64,000 nt of DNA from Brevibacterium permense (GCF_013280495.1 NZ_JABSSX010000002.1:186001-250000), one strand, 5' to 3'. Numbered from the stretch's first letter, positions 49,643 through 58,819 are shown. The notes: generated by a model from the sequence alone, not told the origin. Translations and numbers: made by a program.

Positions 49643-50235
49643 CTCTTCGCACCCAGGACCTTCAGAGCGGCCTTGAGGACCACGGAGGTGCCGGCATCAG
49701 CACCGGCCTCCTTGACGACGTCGGCGACGACGTCCTCGGCCTGCGCTTCCTTCCACCCGAGTCCCACAAGGGCGTCGACGACCTGCTGGTTGCCGCCGCC
49801 GAAGGACAGAGTGGGGCCGGGAGAGACAGCGGTGAGCTTCGGCAGTTTGTTCTCCAGCTCGAGGATGATGCGCGAGGCGCCCTTCTTCCCGATTCCGGGG
49901 ACACGGGTGAGCGCGTTGGCGTCCTGGTTGGTGATCGCGGCGGCAAGTTCGTCGGGTCCCATCACCGAGAGGATCGCCATCGCCAGACGCGGACCGATCC
50001 CGGAGATCGACAGCAGCACCTCGAAGGTGTGGTTCTCGTCTTCGGTACCGAAGCCGTAGAGCGTCATCGAGTCTTCGCGCACCACGAGACTGGTGACCAG
50101 TTCGATCTCGGCGCCGTGCCGAGTCCCAGCCAGAGTATCGGGGGTGACGTGGACCTTCCGGCCGACACCGTAGGTGAGAACGACGAGGTGGTCAGCTGCG
50201 ATCCGATGCACCGTACCGCTGAGGAAACTGATCAC
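49639..50235 (-). CDS. ruvA: Holliday junction branch migration protein RuvA
   Basis: RuvA binds Holliday junctions as a tetramer and recruits RuvB. The 198-residue protein has the N-terminal OB domain ([19 protein letters not shown]), two helix-hairpin-helix motifs ([16 protein letters not shown] and [18 protein letters not shown]), and a flexible linker before the C-terminal RuvB-binding domain ([19 protein letters not shown]). It is 64 bases after ruvC and overlaps ruvB. Confidence 0.98.
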   Translation of the reverse strand: MISFLSGTVHRIAADHLVVLTYGVGRKVHVTPDTLAGTRHGAEIELVTSLVVREDSMTLYGFGTEDENHTFEVLLSISGIGPRLAMAILSVMGPDELAAAITNQDANALTRVPGIGKKGASRIILELENKLPKLTAVSPGPTLSFGGGNQQVVDALVGLGWKEAQAEDVVADVVKEAGADAGTSVVLKAALKVLGAKR

Positions 50236-50299
50236 GGACAGCCTTTCTTAGGGGAACACGTGTACGAATCCAGATTAGCAGGCACCTGCTCCCCCATGC

Positions 50300-50896
50300 T
50301 CACTTGGCGCGCCGCATGGCCTCGGCCCACTGCTGCTGGGCCTTCGTCAGTCCGCTGCCCTGCCGCCCGCCGGCCTTGCGTTCGGTCAGGTCCTTATTCG
50401 TCCCCGGCGTCGATTGGGCCGACAGCGCCCCGCGCCAGGAATGGCAGATCGCGATCGCCAGCGCGTCGGCGGCATCGGCGGGCTTCGGTGGTGCGTCGAG
50501 TCCGAGGATCCGCGTCACCATCGAGGTGACCTGCTTCTTGTCCGCCCGGCCCGAACCGGTGATCGCGGCCTTGACCTCGGACGGGGTGTGCATGGCCACC
50601 GGCAGGCCGCGTCGGGCAGCCAACCCCATGGTCAGTCCCGATGCCTGGGCGGTGCCCATGATCGTGGATACATCGTTGCGTGCGAAGACGCGTTCGATGG
50701 CCACGACATCGGGACGGTACTTATCCAGCCAGCTGTCGAACGCCTCGGCGATGGCACCGAGGCGGAGGTCGACGGAATCGGCGGAAGGAGTCCGCAGAAC
50801 GTCGACGGCGACCATCTTCGCTTTCCGGGCGGGCAGGGTGTCGATGACACCGAGCCCGCACCGGGTCAGTCCGGGATCAACACCGAGGATGCGCAT
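50300..50896 (-). CDS. ruvC: Holliday junction endonuclease RuvC
   Basis: RuvC cuts Holliday junctions symmetrically. The 198-residue protein has the RNase H fold with the four catalytic acids: Asp in [13 protein letters not shown], Glu in [15 protein letters not shown], and the pair of Asp in [16 protein letters not shown]. The last 40 residues are basic and Gln/Gly-rich. ATG at 50896 overlaps the final base of the yebC stop codon. The order yebC-ruvC-ruvA-ruvB is conserved from mycobacteria to Streptomyces. Confidence 0.97.
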   Translation of the reverse strand: MRILGVDPGLTRCGLGVIDTLPARKAKMVAVDVLRTPSADSVDLRLGAIAEAFDSWLDKYRPDVVAIERVFARNDVSTIMGTAQASGLTMGLAARRGLPVAMHTPSEVKAAITGSGRADKKQVTSMVTRILGLDAPPKPADAADALAIAICHSWRGALSAQSTPGTNKDLTERKAGGRQGSGLTKAQQQWAEAMRRAK

Positions 50897-51648
50897 CAGG
50901 CATCGAGTTCGGCGAGGACCTCATCGCTGACATCGGCATTCGAGTAGACGTTCTGCACCTCGTCGCTGTCTTCGAGCGCATCGATGAGTGAGAAGACCTT
51001 GCTCGCGGTCTCTGCGTCGAGGCTGACCTCGAGTTCGGGCACAAAGGAGGCCTCGGCCGAGTCGTAGTCGATTCCAGCGTCGACGAGGGCCGTACGCACG
51101 GCCACGAGGTCGGTGGCCTCGCAGATGATCTCGAACTTATCGCCGACTTCCTTGACCTCTTCGGCTCCGGCGTCCATCGTCGCCAGCAGAATGGCCTCTT
51201 CGTCGGTCTCCTCGGCACCCACGGTGATGACGCCCTTGCGGTTGAAGTTGTACGTCACCGAACCGGGATCGGCCATCGAACCGCCGTTGCGGGTCACGGC
51301 CACGCGCACCTCGGAGGCGGCGCGGTTGCGGTTGTCGGTGAGACATTCGATGAGCAGAGCCACACCGCCGGCGGCGTAGCCTTCGTACATGATCGTCTCG
51401 TAGTTGACTCCGGAGCCGTCGAGACCGCCGCCGCGCTTGACCGCACGGGTGATGTTGTCCGCAGGGACCGAGTTCTTCTTCGCCTTCTGGATCGCATCGA
51501 ACAGCGTCGGGTTGCCGTCGGGGTCGGGTCCACCGTTACGTGCGGCTACCTCGATGTTCTTAATCAGCTTGGCAAAGAGCTTACCGCGCTTGGCATCGAT
51601 GGCAGCCTTCTTGTGTTTAGTCGTTGCCCATTTGGAATGACCTGACAC
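50896..51648 (-). CDS. yebC: YebC/PmpR-family regulator or translation factor
   Basis: The 250-residue protein starts [21 protein letters not shown], the invariant family opening, and has [20 protein letters not shown] and the signature [19 protein letters not shown]. Members have been described as DNA-binding regulators and, more recently, as ribosome-associated factors that help with proline stalls. Start is GTG 51648 with AAGGA upstream. It leads the ruv genes; pdxS/pdxT, often found before it in actinobacteria, are not here. Confidence 0.96.
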   Translation of the reverse strand: MSGHSKWATTKHKKAAIDAKRGKLFAKLIKNIEVAARNGGPDPDGNPTLFDAIQKAKKNSVPADNITRAVKRGGGLDGSGVNYETIMYEGYAAGGVALLIECLTDNRNRAASEVRVAVTRNGGSMADPGSVTYNFNRKGVITVGAEETDEEAILLATMDAGAEEVKEVGDKFEIICEATDLVAVRTALVDAGIDYDSAEASFVPELEVSLDAETASKVFSLIDALEDSDEVQNVYSNADVSDEVLAELDA

Positions 51649-51727
51649 TGGTGTTCCTTCCTGTAGTTACAGCCTCTCAAGTCTATACGCTGACCGCGCC
51701 GACTCGTGCAGACTTCCCGTGCGCGAT

Positions 51728-51748
51728 TCCGTGCGGGCTCGCACCGGA
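51728..51748 (-). terminator. Hairpin after the NUDIX gene
   Basis: Arms TCCGTGCG and CGCACCGGA (one bulged base) with a 4-base loop lie 38 bases after the NUDIX stop and before yebC. It is a plausible terminator separating the two transcripts. Confidence 0.4.
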
Positions 51749-51785
51749 CTTCGCTGCGGACCTGTTCGGGACCGCGATCGTGAGC

Positions 51786-52265
51786 TCAGTCGATGACCAG
51801 CGGCACGTCGGGAACGGACCCGGCGGTGGCCAGGTCGATAAGACCCAGGAGGTTCTTCGGATAGATCGTCTCCGTCGTGGCCAGGAGCTCCTCCCGAGTC
51901 CACCAGCGGAATTCGAGCAGGCTGCGCTTCTCGATGTCCGTCCAGACCGCATCTTCGAGCTCGATGTCCTCGCTGGTGCGGAACGCGAAGTAGGTTTCGA
52001 CCTGGCGCAGCGACTTCTCCGTGAATTCGAAGACCTCGTCGCGCGTGGCCAAGGGACCGATGAGTTCGTGAGGTTCGCATTCGATCCCGGTCTCCTCCGC
52101 GAGTTCCCGGGCCGCCGTCTGCGCTGCCGACTCGCCGAGTTCGGAACCGCCTCCGCAGGTCATCCACCACTGGTGACTGGGGGTCAGCAGATCCTGGGCA
52201 CGGATCAGGAGTACCTCGTCGCGCTCATTGAGTAATACGACCCGTGAGGCTTTACGAGGTTTCAT
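51786..52265 (-). CDS. NUDIX hydrolase
   Basis: The 159-residue protein has the complete NUDIX box: GGGSELGESAAQTAARELAE followed by ETGI, around residues 38-62, with the metal-binding Glu residues. It begins KPRKASRVVLLNERDEVLLIR. The substrate is unknown; the family cleaves nucleoside diphosphates linked to other groups. A NUDIX gene in this general position (between thrS/HIT and yebC) is also known in mycobacteria. Start is ATG 52265, with TGGAG upstream; longer readings are not protein-like. Confidence 0.93.
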   Translation of the reverse strand: MKPRKASRVVLLNERDEVLLIRAQDLLTPSHQWWMTCGGGSELGESAAQTAARELAEETGIECEPHELIGPLATRDEVFEFTEKSLRQVETYFAFRTSEDIELEDAVWTDIEKRSLLEFRWWTREELLATTETIYPKNLLGLIDLATAGSVPDVPLVID

Positions 52266-52306
52266 GTTTCTCCAGTGGTCGGCGGCGAAGGGAGGCAAGT
52301 GTTTGC

Positions 52307-52335
52307 AGAATAATGACGCTGGGGGATTTCGGCAA
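52307..52335 (-). promoter_or_regulatory. Promoter of the NUDIX gene
   Basis: The minus strand shows TTGCCG (52330-52335) and TATTCT (52307-52312) with a 17-base spacer. The expected start, near 52300, leaves a short leader of about 35 bases with a ribosome site. This marks the NUDIX gene as a separate transcript from the S9 peptidase gene upstream. Confidence 0.6.
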
Positions 52336-52395
52336 GAGCGCGACAGCGGCCCAGAGAACGATATCGGCTCTGCGCGGTCCCGGCCAACTCGGCGC

Positions 52396-54438
52396 TCATG
52401 ACGCGGAGTCGGCAGCTGCGGCCACAGCGGGATCAGCCGCTCCAGGACGAAGTCGTCCCTCCGGTGCCTGCTCCCGATCTTCACCGCCCAGACGGCGATC
52501 CCACCAGTCGAGGATGGCTTCGAAGCGCTGCCTGCGGTGGCGGGGCTGCCCGGCCCGGGAGAGCTCGTGGTTCTCCCCGGGGAAGATGAGCATCTCGGTG
52601 TCGACCCCGGCTCTCTGCAGGGCCGCATAGTACTGCTGCGCCTGCTCCAGCGGGCAGCGCAGATCGAGTTCCGAGTGCATCACCAGGGTCGGTGTGCCGA
52701 CCTGTGGAGCGTGGGCCAGAGGTGATTGGGCCGCGATCGCCTCGCGGCTGCGGCTCGTGTACTCCTCAGTGAAGAAGCGGCCGATGTCGGAGGTCCCGAC
52801 GAAGCTGTCGGGGTCGAGGTAGCCGCGTTCGACGATGGCGGCGCGGAAGCGATGGTCCGCGGCGATCGTCATGGCTGTGAGATATCCCCCGTACGATCCG
52901 CCCTGGATGCCCAGCCGGCTGCGGTCGAGGGAGGGATCGAGGTCGAGGGCATGGTCGAGGACGGCGAGCACATCGGCCATCGCCGGTGCCGCCATGTCTC
53001 CTTGGACGGCGGTCCCCCAGCTGCGGGTGCGGCCGCCGGATCCGCGCGGGTTCGAGAACACGACGGCGTAACCTGCGGACGTGAGCACTTGGGTCTCGTC
53101 GAACCACGAATGCGTGTACTGGGCGAAGGGCCCGCCGTGGATGTTGAGGATGACGGGAAAGGGTCCCTCCCCGTGCGGTTTGGCCAGCCAGCCGGTGATC
53201 GTCCCGGAATCGCCTGGCACCCGCAGGACCTGAGGCAGGACGGAGTTCGCCGGTGCCGGATGCTCCTTGACGATGACAGAGGACCCCAGCGCCGAGGCTG
53301 CCCCGGACGCCGTGGGCCCGCCGAGAGCGATGCGGCCGAGCACGGCCGGAGAGTGCGGGGTGGATCCGGTGAAGACGAGCGTCTCGTCGTCGGCATCGAA
53401 GCCGTTGACGACGGTGGTGTCGTCGGTGAGGAACTCGAGGTCGTCGATGCCGACCTCTGCGGCGTCGAGGCCGATGCGAACGATCCGGGTGGCCCCGTCG
53501 GTGTCGATGGCGGCGATGACCGCTCCCCCGTGTATCTGCGGCGGGATCGGTGCCAGCGCCACGGTCTCCGGGTCGGTCAGCCGCCTCGTGGAGCCGGTCG
53601 ATACCGTGTGGACGAAGAGCCCGGGCATTTGCCCGACGAAGTCGAGTTCGTCCCGGGTCAGGGCGTTGCCGAGCAGCAGCACCCGATCAGCGTCGATCCA
53701 CACGTGCAGACTCACACTCATCGGCGGCAGGTCGAGCGGGTGCGACTCCTCGCGGCCGAGCAGCCACACGGTGCTGCGCAGGTCGGGTCGCCCGCGATCG
53801 GGTTCGGCCGCGGCGATCACGCTCGCCCAGTGTCCGTCCGGGGAGAACTGCGGATCGTGGACGTCGCTGTCCGGGGTCGTCAGCAGCGTCGACAGCGGAA
53901 CTTCGGAGGCTCCGCGCAGACCCACGGTGCCGAGACCGGGTTCGGCGAGGTCGACGAAGAAGGCCCGCGCCGGACGGTCGTTCGTATAGCCGAGGCCGTT
54001 GGCCAGGTACGAGGCCGTGGTGATCCGGCGTGGGGCTTCTTCGGCCGCCGGAATGTCATCATCGAGCCCGTAGCGTCCGGGTTCGGCGACTCGGGCGACG
54101 TAGAGGGCCCTGGATCGGGTGTCGTCGAGGGCGAATTCGGCCACGCCGAGGTGGTTGTCCGTGATCTGGTGTGCCGTCTCCAGGTTGTCGCCGACGAAGA
54201 GCTGGGGGACGTCCTTCTTCTCCGCGCTCAGGTAGCCGGACCAGTTCGGGCCGCACTGCGAGTTCGAGTCCGACCATGAGTGAGTCAGCCGTCTGGAGTT
54301 GTCGTCGCTCAAGGAGAACAGCTGGGAGAGGTAGCTGTTGGTCTCGAGGTCGGGTCGTCGGATCGTGATGACGACGTCGTCGCCGCGCAGCACGGGTGAG
54401 GAGTACTCGGCGAGAGTGCCGAGGTCTTCAGGATTCAT
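52396..54438 (-). CDS. S9 family serine peptidase (acylaminoacyl-peptidase/prolyl oligopeptidase type)
   Basis: The 680-residue protein has an N-terminal beta-propeller region (about residues 20-410, with segments such as DVHDPQFSPDGHWASVIAA) and a C-terminal alpha/beta-hydrolase domain. The catalytic triad is Ser515 in IQGGSYGGYLT, Asp592 in HSELDLRCP and His624 in GENHELSRAG. PVILNIHGGPFAQYTHSW forms the oxyanion side. There is no signal peptide, so it is probably a cytoplasmic peptidase for small peptides. I chose ATG 54438 because AAGGA is at correct distance; ATG 54447 is too close to it. The gene overlaps the HIT gene stop (ATGA). The place normally held by pgsA and PIM genes in mycobacteria is taken by this gene. 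Confidence 0.93.
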   Translation of the reverse strand: MNPEDLGTLAEYSSPVLRGDDVVITIRRPDLETNSYLSQLFSLSDDNSRRLTHSWSDSNSQCGPNWSGYLSAEKKDVPQLFVGDNLETAHQITDNHLGVAEFALDDTRSRALYVARVAEPGRYGLDDDIPAAEEAPRRITTASYLANGLGYTNDRPARAFFVDLAEPGLGTVGLRGASEVPLSTLLTTPDSDVHDPQFSPDGHWASVIAAAEPDRGRPDLRSTVWLLGREESHPLDLPPMSVSLHVWIDADRVLLLGNALTRDELDFVGQMPGLFVHTVSTGSTRRLTDPETVALAPIPPQIHGGAVIAAIDTDGATRIVRIGLDAAEVGIDDLEFLTDDTTVVNGFDADDETLVFTGSTPHSPAVLGRIALGGPTASGAASALGSSVIVKEHPAPANSVLPQVLRVPGDSGTITGWLAKPHGEGPFPVILNIHGGPFAQYTHSWFDETQVLTSAGYAVVFSNPRGSGGRTRSWGTAVQGDMAAPAMADVLAVLDHALDLDPSLDRSRLGIQGGSYGGYLTAMTIAADHRFRAAIVERGYLDPDSFVGTSDIGRFFTEEYTSRSREAIAAQSPLAHAPQVGTPTLVMHSELDLRCPLEQAQQYYAALQRAGVDTEMLIFPGENHELSRAGQPRHRRQRFEAILDWWDRRLGGEDREQAPEGRLRPGAADPAVAAAADSAS

Positions 54439-55040
54439 CTGTTCCATTCCTTTTTGAGCCGTGCCTGCACATCGGCGTGCACTTGCGGCAGGGCCTTGGT
54501 CTGGGCGATCACGGGCAGGAAGTTCGCGTCTCCGCCCCAGCGCGGGACGACGTGCTGGTGCAGGTGGGCGGCGATGCCTGCGCCGGCCACGGGCCCTTGG
54601 TTCATTCCCAGGTTGAATCCGTGAGGACCGGATACCGCCCGGATGACGCGCATCGCCTTCTGCGTGAACTTCGCGAGTTCGACGGTCTCCTCTTGGGTCA
54701 GATCCGTGTAGTCGGCCACGTGACGATAGGGGCAGATGAGCAGGTGGCCCGGGTTGTACGGGTAGAGGTTGAGCACCGCGTACACGTGCTGACCGCGGGC
54801 GACGATGAGTCCGTCCTCGTCGGTCTTCGACGGCGCAGTGCAGAACGGGCACTCCTCGGCGCGGTCGTGCTTCGGTTTGTCCTGACCGTCGATGTAGACC
54901 ATCCGGTGCGGGGTCCACAGACGCTGGAATCCGTCGGGTTCCCCAGGGAACCCGGCGGCAGCCTCGGGGTAGGGAATCCCCTCGCCGAGGCGGCCGTCCG
55001 AGTTCTCCGGTACGGGTCGGCTGTCGTCGCCTCCGCTCAT
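54435..55040 (-). CDS. HIT-family nucleotide hydrolase/phosphorylase (Rv2613c type)
   Basis: The 201-residue protein has the histidine triad [12 protein letters not shown] (about residues 160-170), with CPFC and [20 protein letters not shown] as family features (the Cys pair and a conserved His). The mycobacterial counterpart behind thrS has diadenosine tetraphosphate phosphorylase activity, so this may recycle Ap4A, which aminoacyl-tRNA synthetases such as the adjacent ThrRS can produce. ATG at 55040 overlaps the thrS stop (ATGA), and its own stop overlaps the S9 gene. Confidence 0.93.
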   Translation of the reverse strand: MSGGDDSRPVPENSDGRLGEGIPYPEAAAGFPGEPDGFQRLWTPHRMVYIDGQDKPKHDRAEECPFCTAPSKTDEDGLIVARGQHVYAVLNLYPYNPGHLLICPYRHVADYTDLTQEETVELAKFTQKAMRVIRAVSGPHGFNLGMNQGPVAGAGIAAHLHQHVVPRWGGDANFLPVIAQTKALPQVHADVQARLKKEWNR

Positions 55041-57043
55041 ACCTGGGCCTTGGTCTCGATCGCGTCGAGGATCCGTCGCACCGCCTCGGCGACGGCGACG
55101 CCGTTCTCCTGGTCACCGTTGCGGAAGCGGAAGGACACGGCACCTGCGTCGCGGTCCTCTCCACCGGCGATGAGGGTGAAGGGCACCTTCGACTTCGAGG
55201 CGTTGCGGATCTTCTTCGGGAACCGATCGTCGCTGTCGTCGATCTCGACGCGGACCCCGGACTTGCGCAGCTGGTCGGCCACCTCGGAGAGGTAGTCGTT
55301 GAATTCATCGGCCACGGGGATGCAGGTCACCTGCACGGGCGCCAGCCACACGGGGAAGGCACCGGCGTAGTGCTCGGTGAGCACGCCGAGGAAGCGTTCG
55401 ATGGAACCGAACTTCGCCGAATGAATCATCACCGGCTGCTTGCGGGAGCCGTCGGCGGCGACGTATTCGAGTCCGAAGCGCTCGGGCTGGTTGAAGTCGA
55501 GCTGGACAGTCGACATCTGCCAGGTGCGGCCGATGGCGTCGCGAGCCTGGACGGAGATCTTCGGACCGTAGAAAGCCGCGCCGCCCGGGTCGGGAACGAG
55601 TTCCAGTCCGGTCTCCTGAGCGACCTCTTCGAGCACGCTGGTGGCTTCGGTCCACTGTTCGTCGGAGCCGATGAACTTGTCGGCCTTCTTTCCGTCCTCG
55701 TCGCGGGTGGACAGTTCGAGGTAGAAGTCGTCGAGGCCGAAGTCACGCAGCAGGCTGAGCACGAAATTGAGCAGGTGGCGGATCTCCTTGGCCGCATCTT
55801 CCTGAGCGACATAGGAGTGCGAGTCGTCCTGGGTCAGGGCGCGGACGCGCGTGAGGCCGTGGATGACTCCGGAGGCCTCGTCACGGTAGACGGTGCCGAA
55901 CTCGAACAGCCGCAGCGGCAGGTCGCGGTAGGACCGGCCCCGGGAGCGGTAGATGAGGTTGTGCATGGGGCAGTTCATGGCCTTGAGCCGGTACGGGGTG
56001 CCCTCCTTGACGATCTCGCCGGACTCGTCGCGGACCTCGTCGACGGACATCGCCGGGAACATGTTCTCCCCGTAGTAGGGCAGGTGTCCGGAGGTGTAGT
56101 ACAGCGTCTCTTTCGAGATGTGCGGGGTCCCGACGTATTCGAAGCCCTCGTCGATGTGACGGGCGCGGACGTAGTCCTCCATCTCCCGTTTGATGACCCC
56201 GCCCTTGGGGTGGAAGACGGGCAGGCCGGAGCCGAGCTCTTCGGGGAACGAGAACAGGTCCATCTCGGCACCGAGCTTACGGTGGTCGCGACGCTCGGCT
56301 TCGGCGATGCGATCCTGGTAGGCCTTGAGGTCGTCCTTCGACGCCCAAGCGGTTCCGTAGACGCGCTGCAGGCTCGCATTCGCCTGGTCGCCGCGCCAGT
56401 AGGCCGCCGAGGATCGAGTGATGGCGAAGCCGTTGCCGATGAGCTTGGTGTTGGGCAGGTGGGGGCCGCGGCAGAGGTCCTGCCAGACGACCTCACCCTT
56501 GCGGTCGACGTTCTCGTAGACGGTGAGTTCACCACCGCCGACCTCCACGGAGGTCTCCTCGTCGCCGCCCTTGCCCTTGTCGTTGATGAGTTCGAGCTTG
56601 TAGGGCTCGTCGGCCATCCGCTCGCGGGCTTCTTCTTCGGAGACGACGACGCGGTTGAAGGTCTGGCCGGACTTGACGATCTGAGCGGCCTTCTTCTGAA
56701 TCGCCTTGAGGTCCTCAGGCGTGAAGGGTTCGGCGGCGTCGAAGTCGAAGTAGTAGCCGTCGGTGATGTAGGGCCCGATGCCGAGCTTGGTTCCGGGGAA
56801 GAGCTCCTGGACGGCCTGAGCGGTGACGTGACCGGTGGAGTGGCGCAGGATGTCGAGTCCGGCGTCGGAGCCGATGGTGATCGGAGCGATCCGATCTCCT
56901 GACTGCAGCTCGCGGCTGAGGTCGGCGGGTTCGCCGTTGAGCCACATGGCGACGACTGTGCGGTCGGTGGAGAAGATCTCCGTTCCGGTCAGACCCTCTT
57001 TCCAGGGAATGCTTTCGCCCGCGCAGTCGATGCTGTCTGCCAC
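55037..57043 (-). CDS. thrS: Threonyl-tRNA synthetase
   Basis: ThrRS charges tRNA-Thr and edits Ser-tRNA-Thr. The 668-residue protein has a TGS domain (about residues 1-65), the N2 editing domain with [11 protein letters not shown] (first His pair; about 69-79), the class II core with the zinc Cys in [20 protein letters not shown] (split as MNCPMHNLI and RSYRDLP), motif 2 [20 protein letters not shown], and the anticodon domain ([20 protein letters not shown]). ATG 57043 begins [17 protein letters not shown]. It heads a three-gene unit with the HIT and S9 genes. Confidence 0.97.
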   Translation of the reverse strand: MADSIDCAGESIPWKEGLTGTEIFSTDRTVVAMWLNGEPADLSRELQSGDRIAPITIGSDAGLDILRHSTGHVTAQAVQELFPGTKLGIGPYITDGYYFDFDAAEPFTPEDLKAIQKKAAQIVKSGQTFNRVVVSEEEARERMADEPYKLELINDKGKGGDEETSVEVGGGELTVYENVDRKGEVVWQDLCRGPHLPNTKLIGNGFAITRSSAAYWRGDQANASLQRVYGTAWASKDDLKAYQDRIAEAERRDHRKLGAEMDLFSFPEELGSGLPVFHPKGGVIKREMEDYVRARHIDEGFEYVGTPHISKETLYYTSGHLPYYGENMFPAMSVDEVRDESGEIVKEGTPYRLKAMNCPMHNLIYRSRGRSYRDLPLRLFEFGTVYRDEASGVIHGLTRVRALTQDDSHSYVAQEDAAKEIRHLLNFVLSLLRDFGLDDFYLELSTRDEDGKKADKFIGSDEQWTEATSVLEEVAQETGLELVPDPGGAAFYGPKISVQARDAIGRTWQMSTVQLDFNQPERFGLEYVAADGSRKQPVMIHSAKFGSIERFLGVLTEHYAGAFPVWLAPVQVTCIPVADEFNDYLSEVADQLRKSGVRVEIDDSDDRFPKKIRNASKSKVPFTLIAGGEDRDAGAVSFRFRNGDQENGVAVAEAVRRILDAIETKAQV

Positions 57044-57072
57044 TGATTTCTCCGTTCGTCACATGTTCATTC

Positions 57073-57097
57073 GACCAGCCCTTCCGGTGGGCTGGTC
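57073..57097 (-). promoter_or_regulatory. Hairpin in the thrS leader
   Basis: Nine-base perfect arms (GACCAGCCC and GGGCTGGTC) with a 7-base loop lie 30 bases upstream of the thrS ATG. If the promoter-like sequence upstream is used, this hairpin stands almost at the 5' end of the mRNA. It could stabilise the message or control translation. No T-box elements are visible. Confidence 0.45.
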
Positions 57098-57105
57098 ACC
57101 CTCAG

Positions 57106-57132
57106 ATTCTAGTACCAATTCGCTTGTGACAA
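57106..57132 (-). promoter_or_regulatory. Putative thrS promoter
   Basis: The minus strand has TTGTCA (57127-57132) and TAGAAT (57106-57111), 15 bases apart, which is shorter than ideal. Shifting the -35 by one base (TTTGTC) gives a spacer of 16. The predicted start falls near 57099, just ahead of the leader hairpin. Confidence 0.4.
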
Positions 57133-57139
57133 ATTAGTT

Positions 57140-57165
57140 GGGTGGCAGTCGAATGACTGCCACCC
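57140..57165 (-). terminator. Intrinsic terminator after the DUF4190/DUF4352 gene
   Basis: Perfect 11-base arms GGGTGGCAGTC and GACTGCCACCC enclose a 4-base loop, 73 bases beyond the stop at 57239, and are followed on the minus strand by the A/T-rich AACTAATTTG. It ends the transcript of the repeat protein before the thrS promoter. Confidence 0.75.
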
Positions 57166-57238
57166 ACACTGAGTCTGCCGAAGCCCGTGTCCGAGGCCTT
57201 AGGGCTGAAAGCGCCTTGTCACCTCGGAAAACAGGGTG

Positions 57239-58576
57239 TCACTGCTTGTAGAACTCGAAGTCCGTGCCCTTGCCGAGGTCGTCGGCGAGTTCGAGCTTGA
57301 GGTGCATCCCATCGATTTCGGCCTTGGGGACACCGAAGGCCAATTCGTAAGTCTGCTCGCCGCCGGCGGGAACCGGATCGGTGAAGGCCAGAGAGCCCTT
57401 GTAGTTTCCGCCGTCGAAGACGTCGTCGTATTCCGTGCTGCCGCCGTTGTTGGCGGACAGATTCGTGAGGGTCATCTCGACATCGGAGCTCGAGTTGTTC
57501 TTCACGGTCATCGTCACGATGGCGACCTCACCGTTGGACGACTGGGCACCAGAAGCCGACGACGAGACAGTGCCCGGGCGGACATTGATCTGGGCAGTGA
57601 CATCGGTGCCGATCTCGACCTCTCCGGCCTGAGCAGGTGCGGCCTGTCCTCCGTCGGAGCTGCCGGAGCCCTGGCTCGGGTCCTGGCCGGCACCCTGGCT
57701 CGGGTCGGCGGGGGCGGAGGAGCTGGCGGCATCGTCGATGGCTTTGCCGAGCATTCCGATTCCGAGGATGGTGAAGATGACGACGGCGATCGAGATGACG
57801 ACGGACACAATACCGAGGATGATGCCGGTGATGTTGAGGCCCTTGTTGCTGGCGAGGCCCTTCTTGACCGCGGAGAGTCCGACGAAGCCGAAGATCACCG
57901 CTGCGATGCCGAAGAGAGCGCCGCCGCCGAAGACGAAGGCACCGAGAACGCCGACGATGCCGCCGATGAGGGCGAGGATGCCCCAGATGTTCTTCGAGGT
58001 GTTGCCGCCGCTGCCCGAGGGGTACTGGCCGTAGCCGGAGTTCGGGTTGGCCGGAATGAACTGATCGGAGGATCCGTCTGCGCCCGCGTAGGCCGGCTGC
58101 TGGCCGTACTGGTTGGCATCGTACTGCGCATTGGCGTCGTAGGGGTTCTGCCCGTACTGGTTGTCCCCGTACTGATTCTGGTCAGGCTGGCCCTGACCGT
58201 ACTGGTTCTGATTGTTCGGATCCTGGCCGTACTGGTTCTGGCCGTACTGGTTCTGGCCGTACTGGTTCTGGCCATACTGGTTCTGATCGTTCGCACTGTA
58301 GTTCGGCTGGGAGCCGTACTGGGGAGCCGGCTGTCCGTACTGCTGCGAGCCGTCGTTGCCGCCCTGACCGTAGTTCGGCTGCGAACCATTGGGCTGGCTG
58401 CCCGACGATCCGTACTGCTGACCGGGCTGCTCCGCTCCGTACTGACCGGGCTGCTGACCGGCGTTCTGATCGTTGCCGTAGTTGGGCGCATTCGGCGGCT
58501 GGTTGTTCGAGTTCTGCCCGTTGGGGTTGTTGGGCGAACCGTCACCCGATCCGTACGGGTTCTGGGGGGTAGACAT
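57239..58576 (-). CDS. Membrane protein with Gln/Asn/Tyr/Gly-rich repeat region, DUF4190-like membrane part and DUF4352-like extracellular domain
   Basis: The 445-residue protein has three parts. Residues 1-190 are low-complexity, with almost only Gln, Asn, Gly, Tyr, Pro and Ser, including tandem QNQYG pentapeptides at about 95-135 and relatives (DNQYG, QNPYD) after. Two hydrophobic segments follow (about 195-225 and 245-275, with NIWGILALIGGIVGVLGAF as the first), resembling the DUF4190 domain. After a Ser/Pro/Gly linker, residues 310-445 form an extracellular beta-domain like DUF4352 (VTMTVKNNSSSDVEMTL; VPAGGEQTYELAFGVP). The N-terminal repeats would lie in the cytoplasm. No known role. It is transcribed alone between strong terminators. 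Confidence 0.88.
   Translation of the reverse strand: MSTPQNPYGSGDGSPNNPNGQNSNNQPPNAPNYGNDQNAGQQPGQYGAEQPGQQYGSSGSQPNGSQPNYGQGGNDGSQQYGQPAPQYGSQPNYSANDQNQYGQNQYGQNQYGQNQYGQDPNNQNQYGQGQPDQNQYGDNQYGQNPYDANAQYDANQYGQQPAYAGADGSSDQFIPANPNSGYGQYPSGSGGNTSKNIWGILALIGGIVGVLGAFVFGGGALFGIAAVIFGFVGLSAVKKGLASNKGLNITGIILGIVSVVISIAVVIFTILGIGMLGKAIDDAASSSAPADPSQGAGQDPSQGSGSSDGGQAAPAQAGEVEIGTDVTAQINVRPGTVSSSASGAQSSNGEVAIVTMTVKNNSSSDVEMTLTNLSANNGGSTEYDDVFDGGNYKGSLAFTDPVPAGGEQTYELAFGVPKAEIDGMHLKLELADDLGKGTDFEFYKQ
58227..58286 (-). repeat. Tandem 15-base repeat encoding QNQYG
   Basis: About four copies of a 15-base unit (plus strand CCGTACTGGTTCTGG) follow one another with at most one base difference between neighbours, encoding QNQYG pentapeptides in the protein above. 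Identity at DNA level suggests recent slippage expansion; copy number may vary between strains. Confidence 0.8.
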
Positions 58577-58597
58577 AGGTGCTCCGAAGTCATCGTC

Positions 58598-58626
58598 GTT
58601 TTATACAACACCTAGCGTACTAGCAA
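58598..58626 (-). promoter_or_regulatory. Putative promoter of the repeat-protein gene
   Basis: The minus strand shows TTGCTA (58621-58626) and TAAAAC (58598-58603) 17 bases apart; TATAAA two bases upstream is an alternative -10 with a 15-base spacer. The start would give a leader of only about 15 bases to the ATG at 58576. The rest of the gap up to the tRNA terminator (58627-58819) shows no gene. Confidence 0.45.
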
Positions 58627-58819
58627 ACCCCATTAGGACCGCATGCTGAGCACGTTTCAGTCCTGGAACACGGTGAACTAAACGAACACAATTCTGTTTC
58701 GCGGGTTCAGCCCAGCTTAGAGTGAACAGCCCTGTTTCAAACATGGGCTATTCACCCAAAAGTGAGCTATTGCGAAAGGAACGCTTCATAGACAGACGTC
58801 TGCTCGAGCGTGAATGCAC

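Noticed and set aside
52726..54279. Plus-strand open frame of 517 codons inside the peptidase gene
   Set aside because: Antisense shadow; the minus-strand gene has a complete catalytic triad.
52396..55308. A 970-codon frame that could suggest a fusion ahead of the S9 peptidase
   Set aside because: The first 290 codons lie over the HIT gene and part of thrS in another frame and are Arg/Ser/Pro-rich nonsense; the peptidase has its own start and ribosome site at 54438.
58148..58290. Possible CRISPR array because of short tandem repeats
   Set aside because: The units are 15 bases with no spacers and keep the reading frame; they encode the QNQYG protein repeat.
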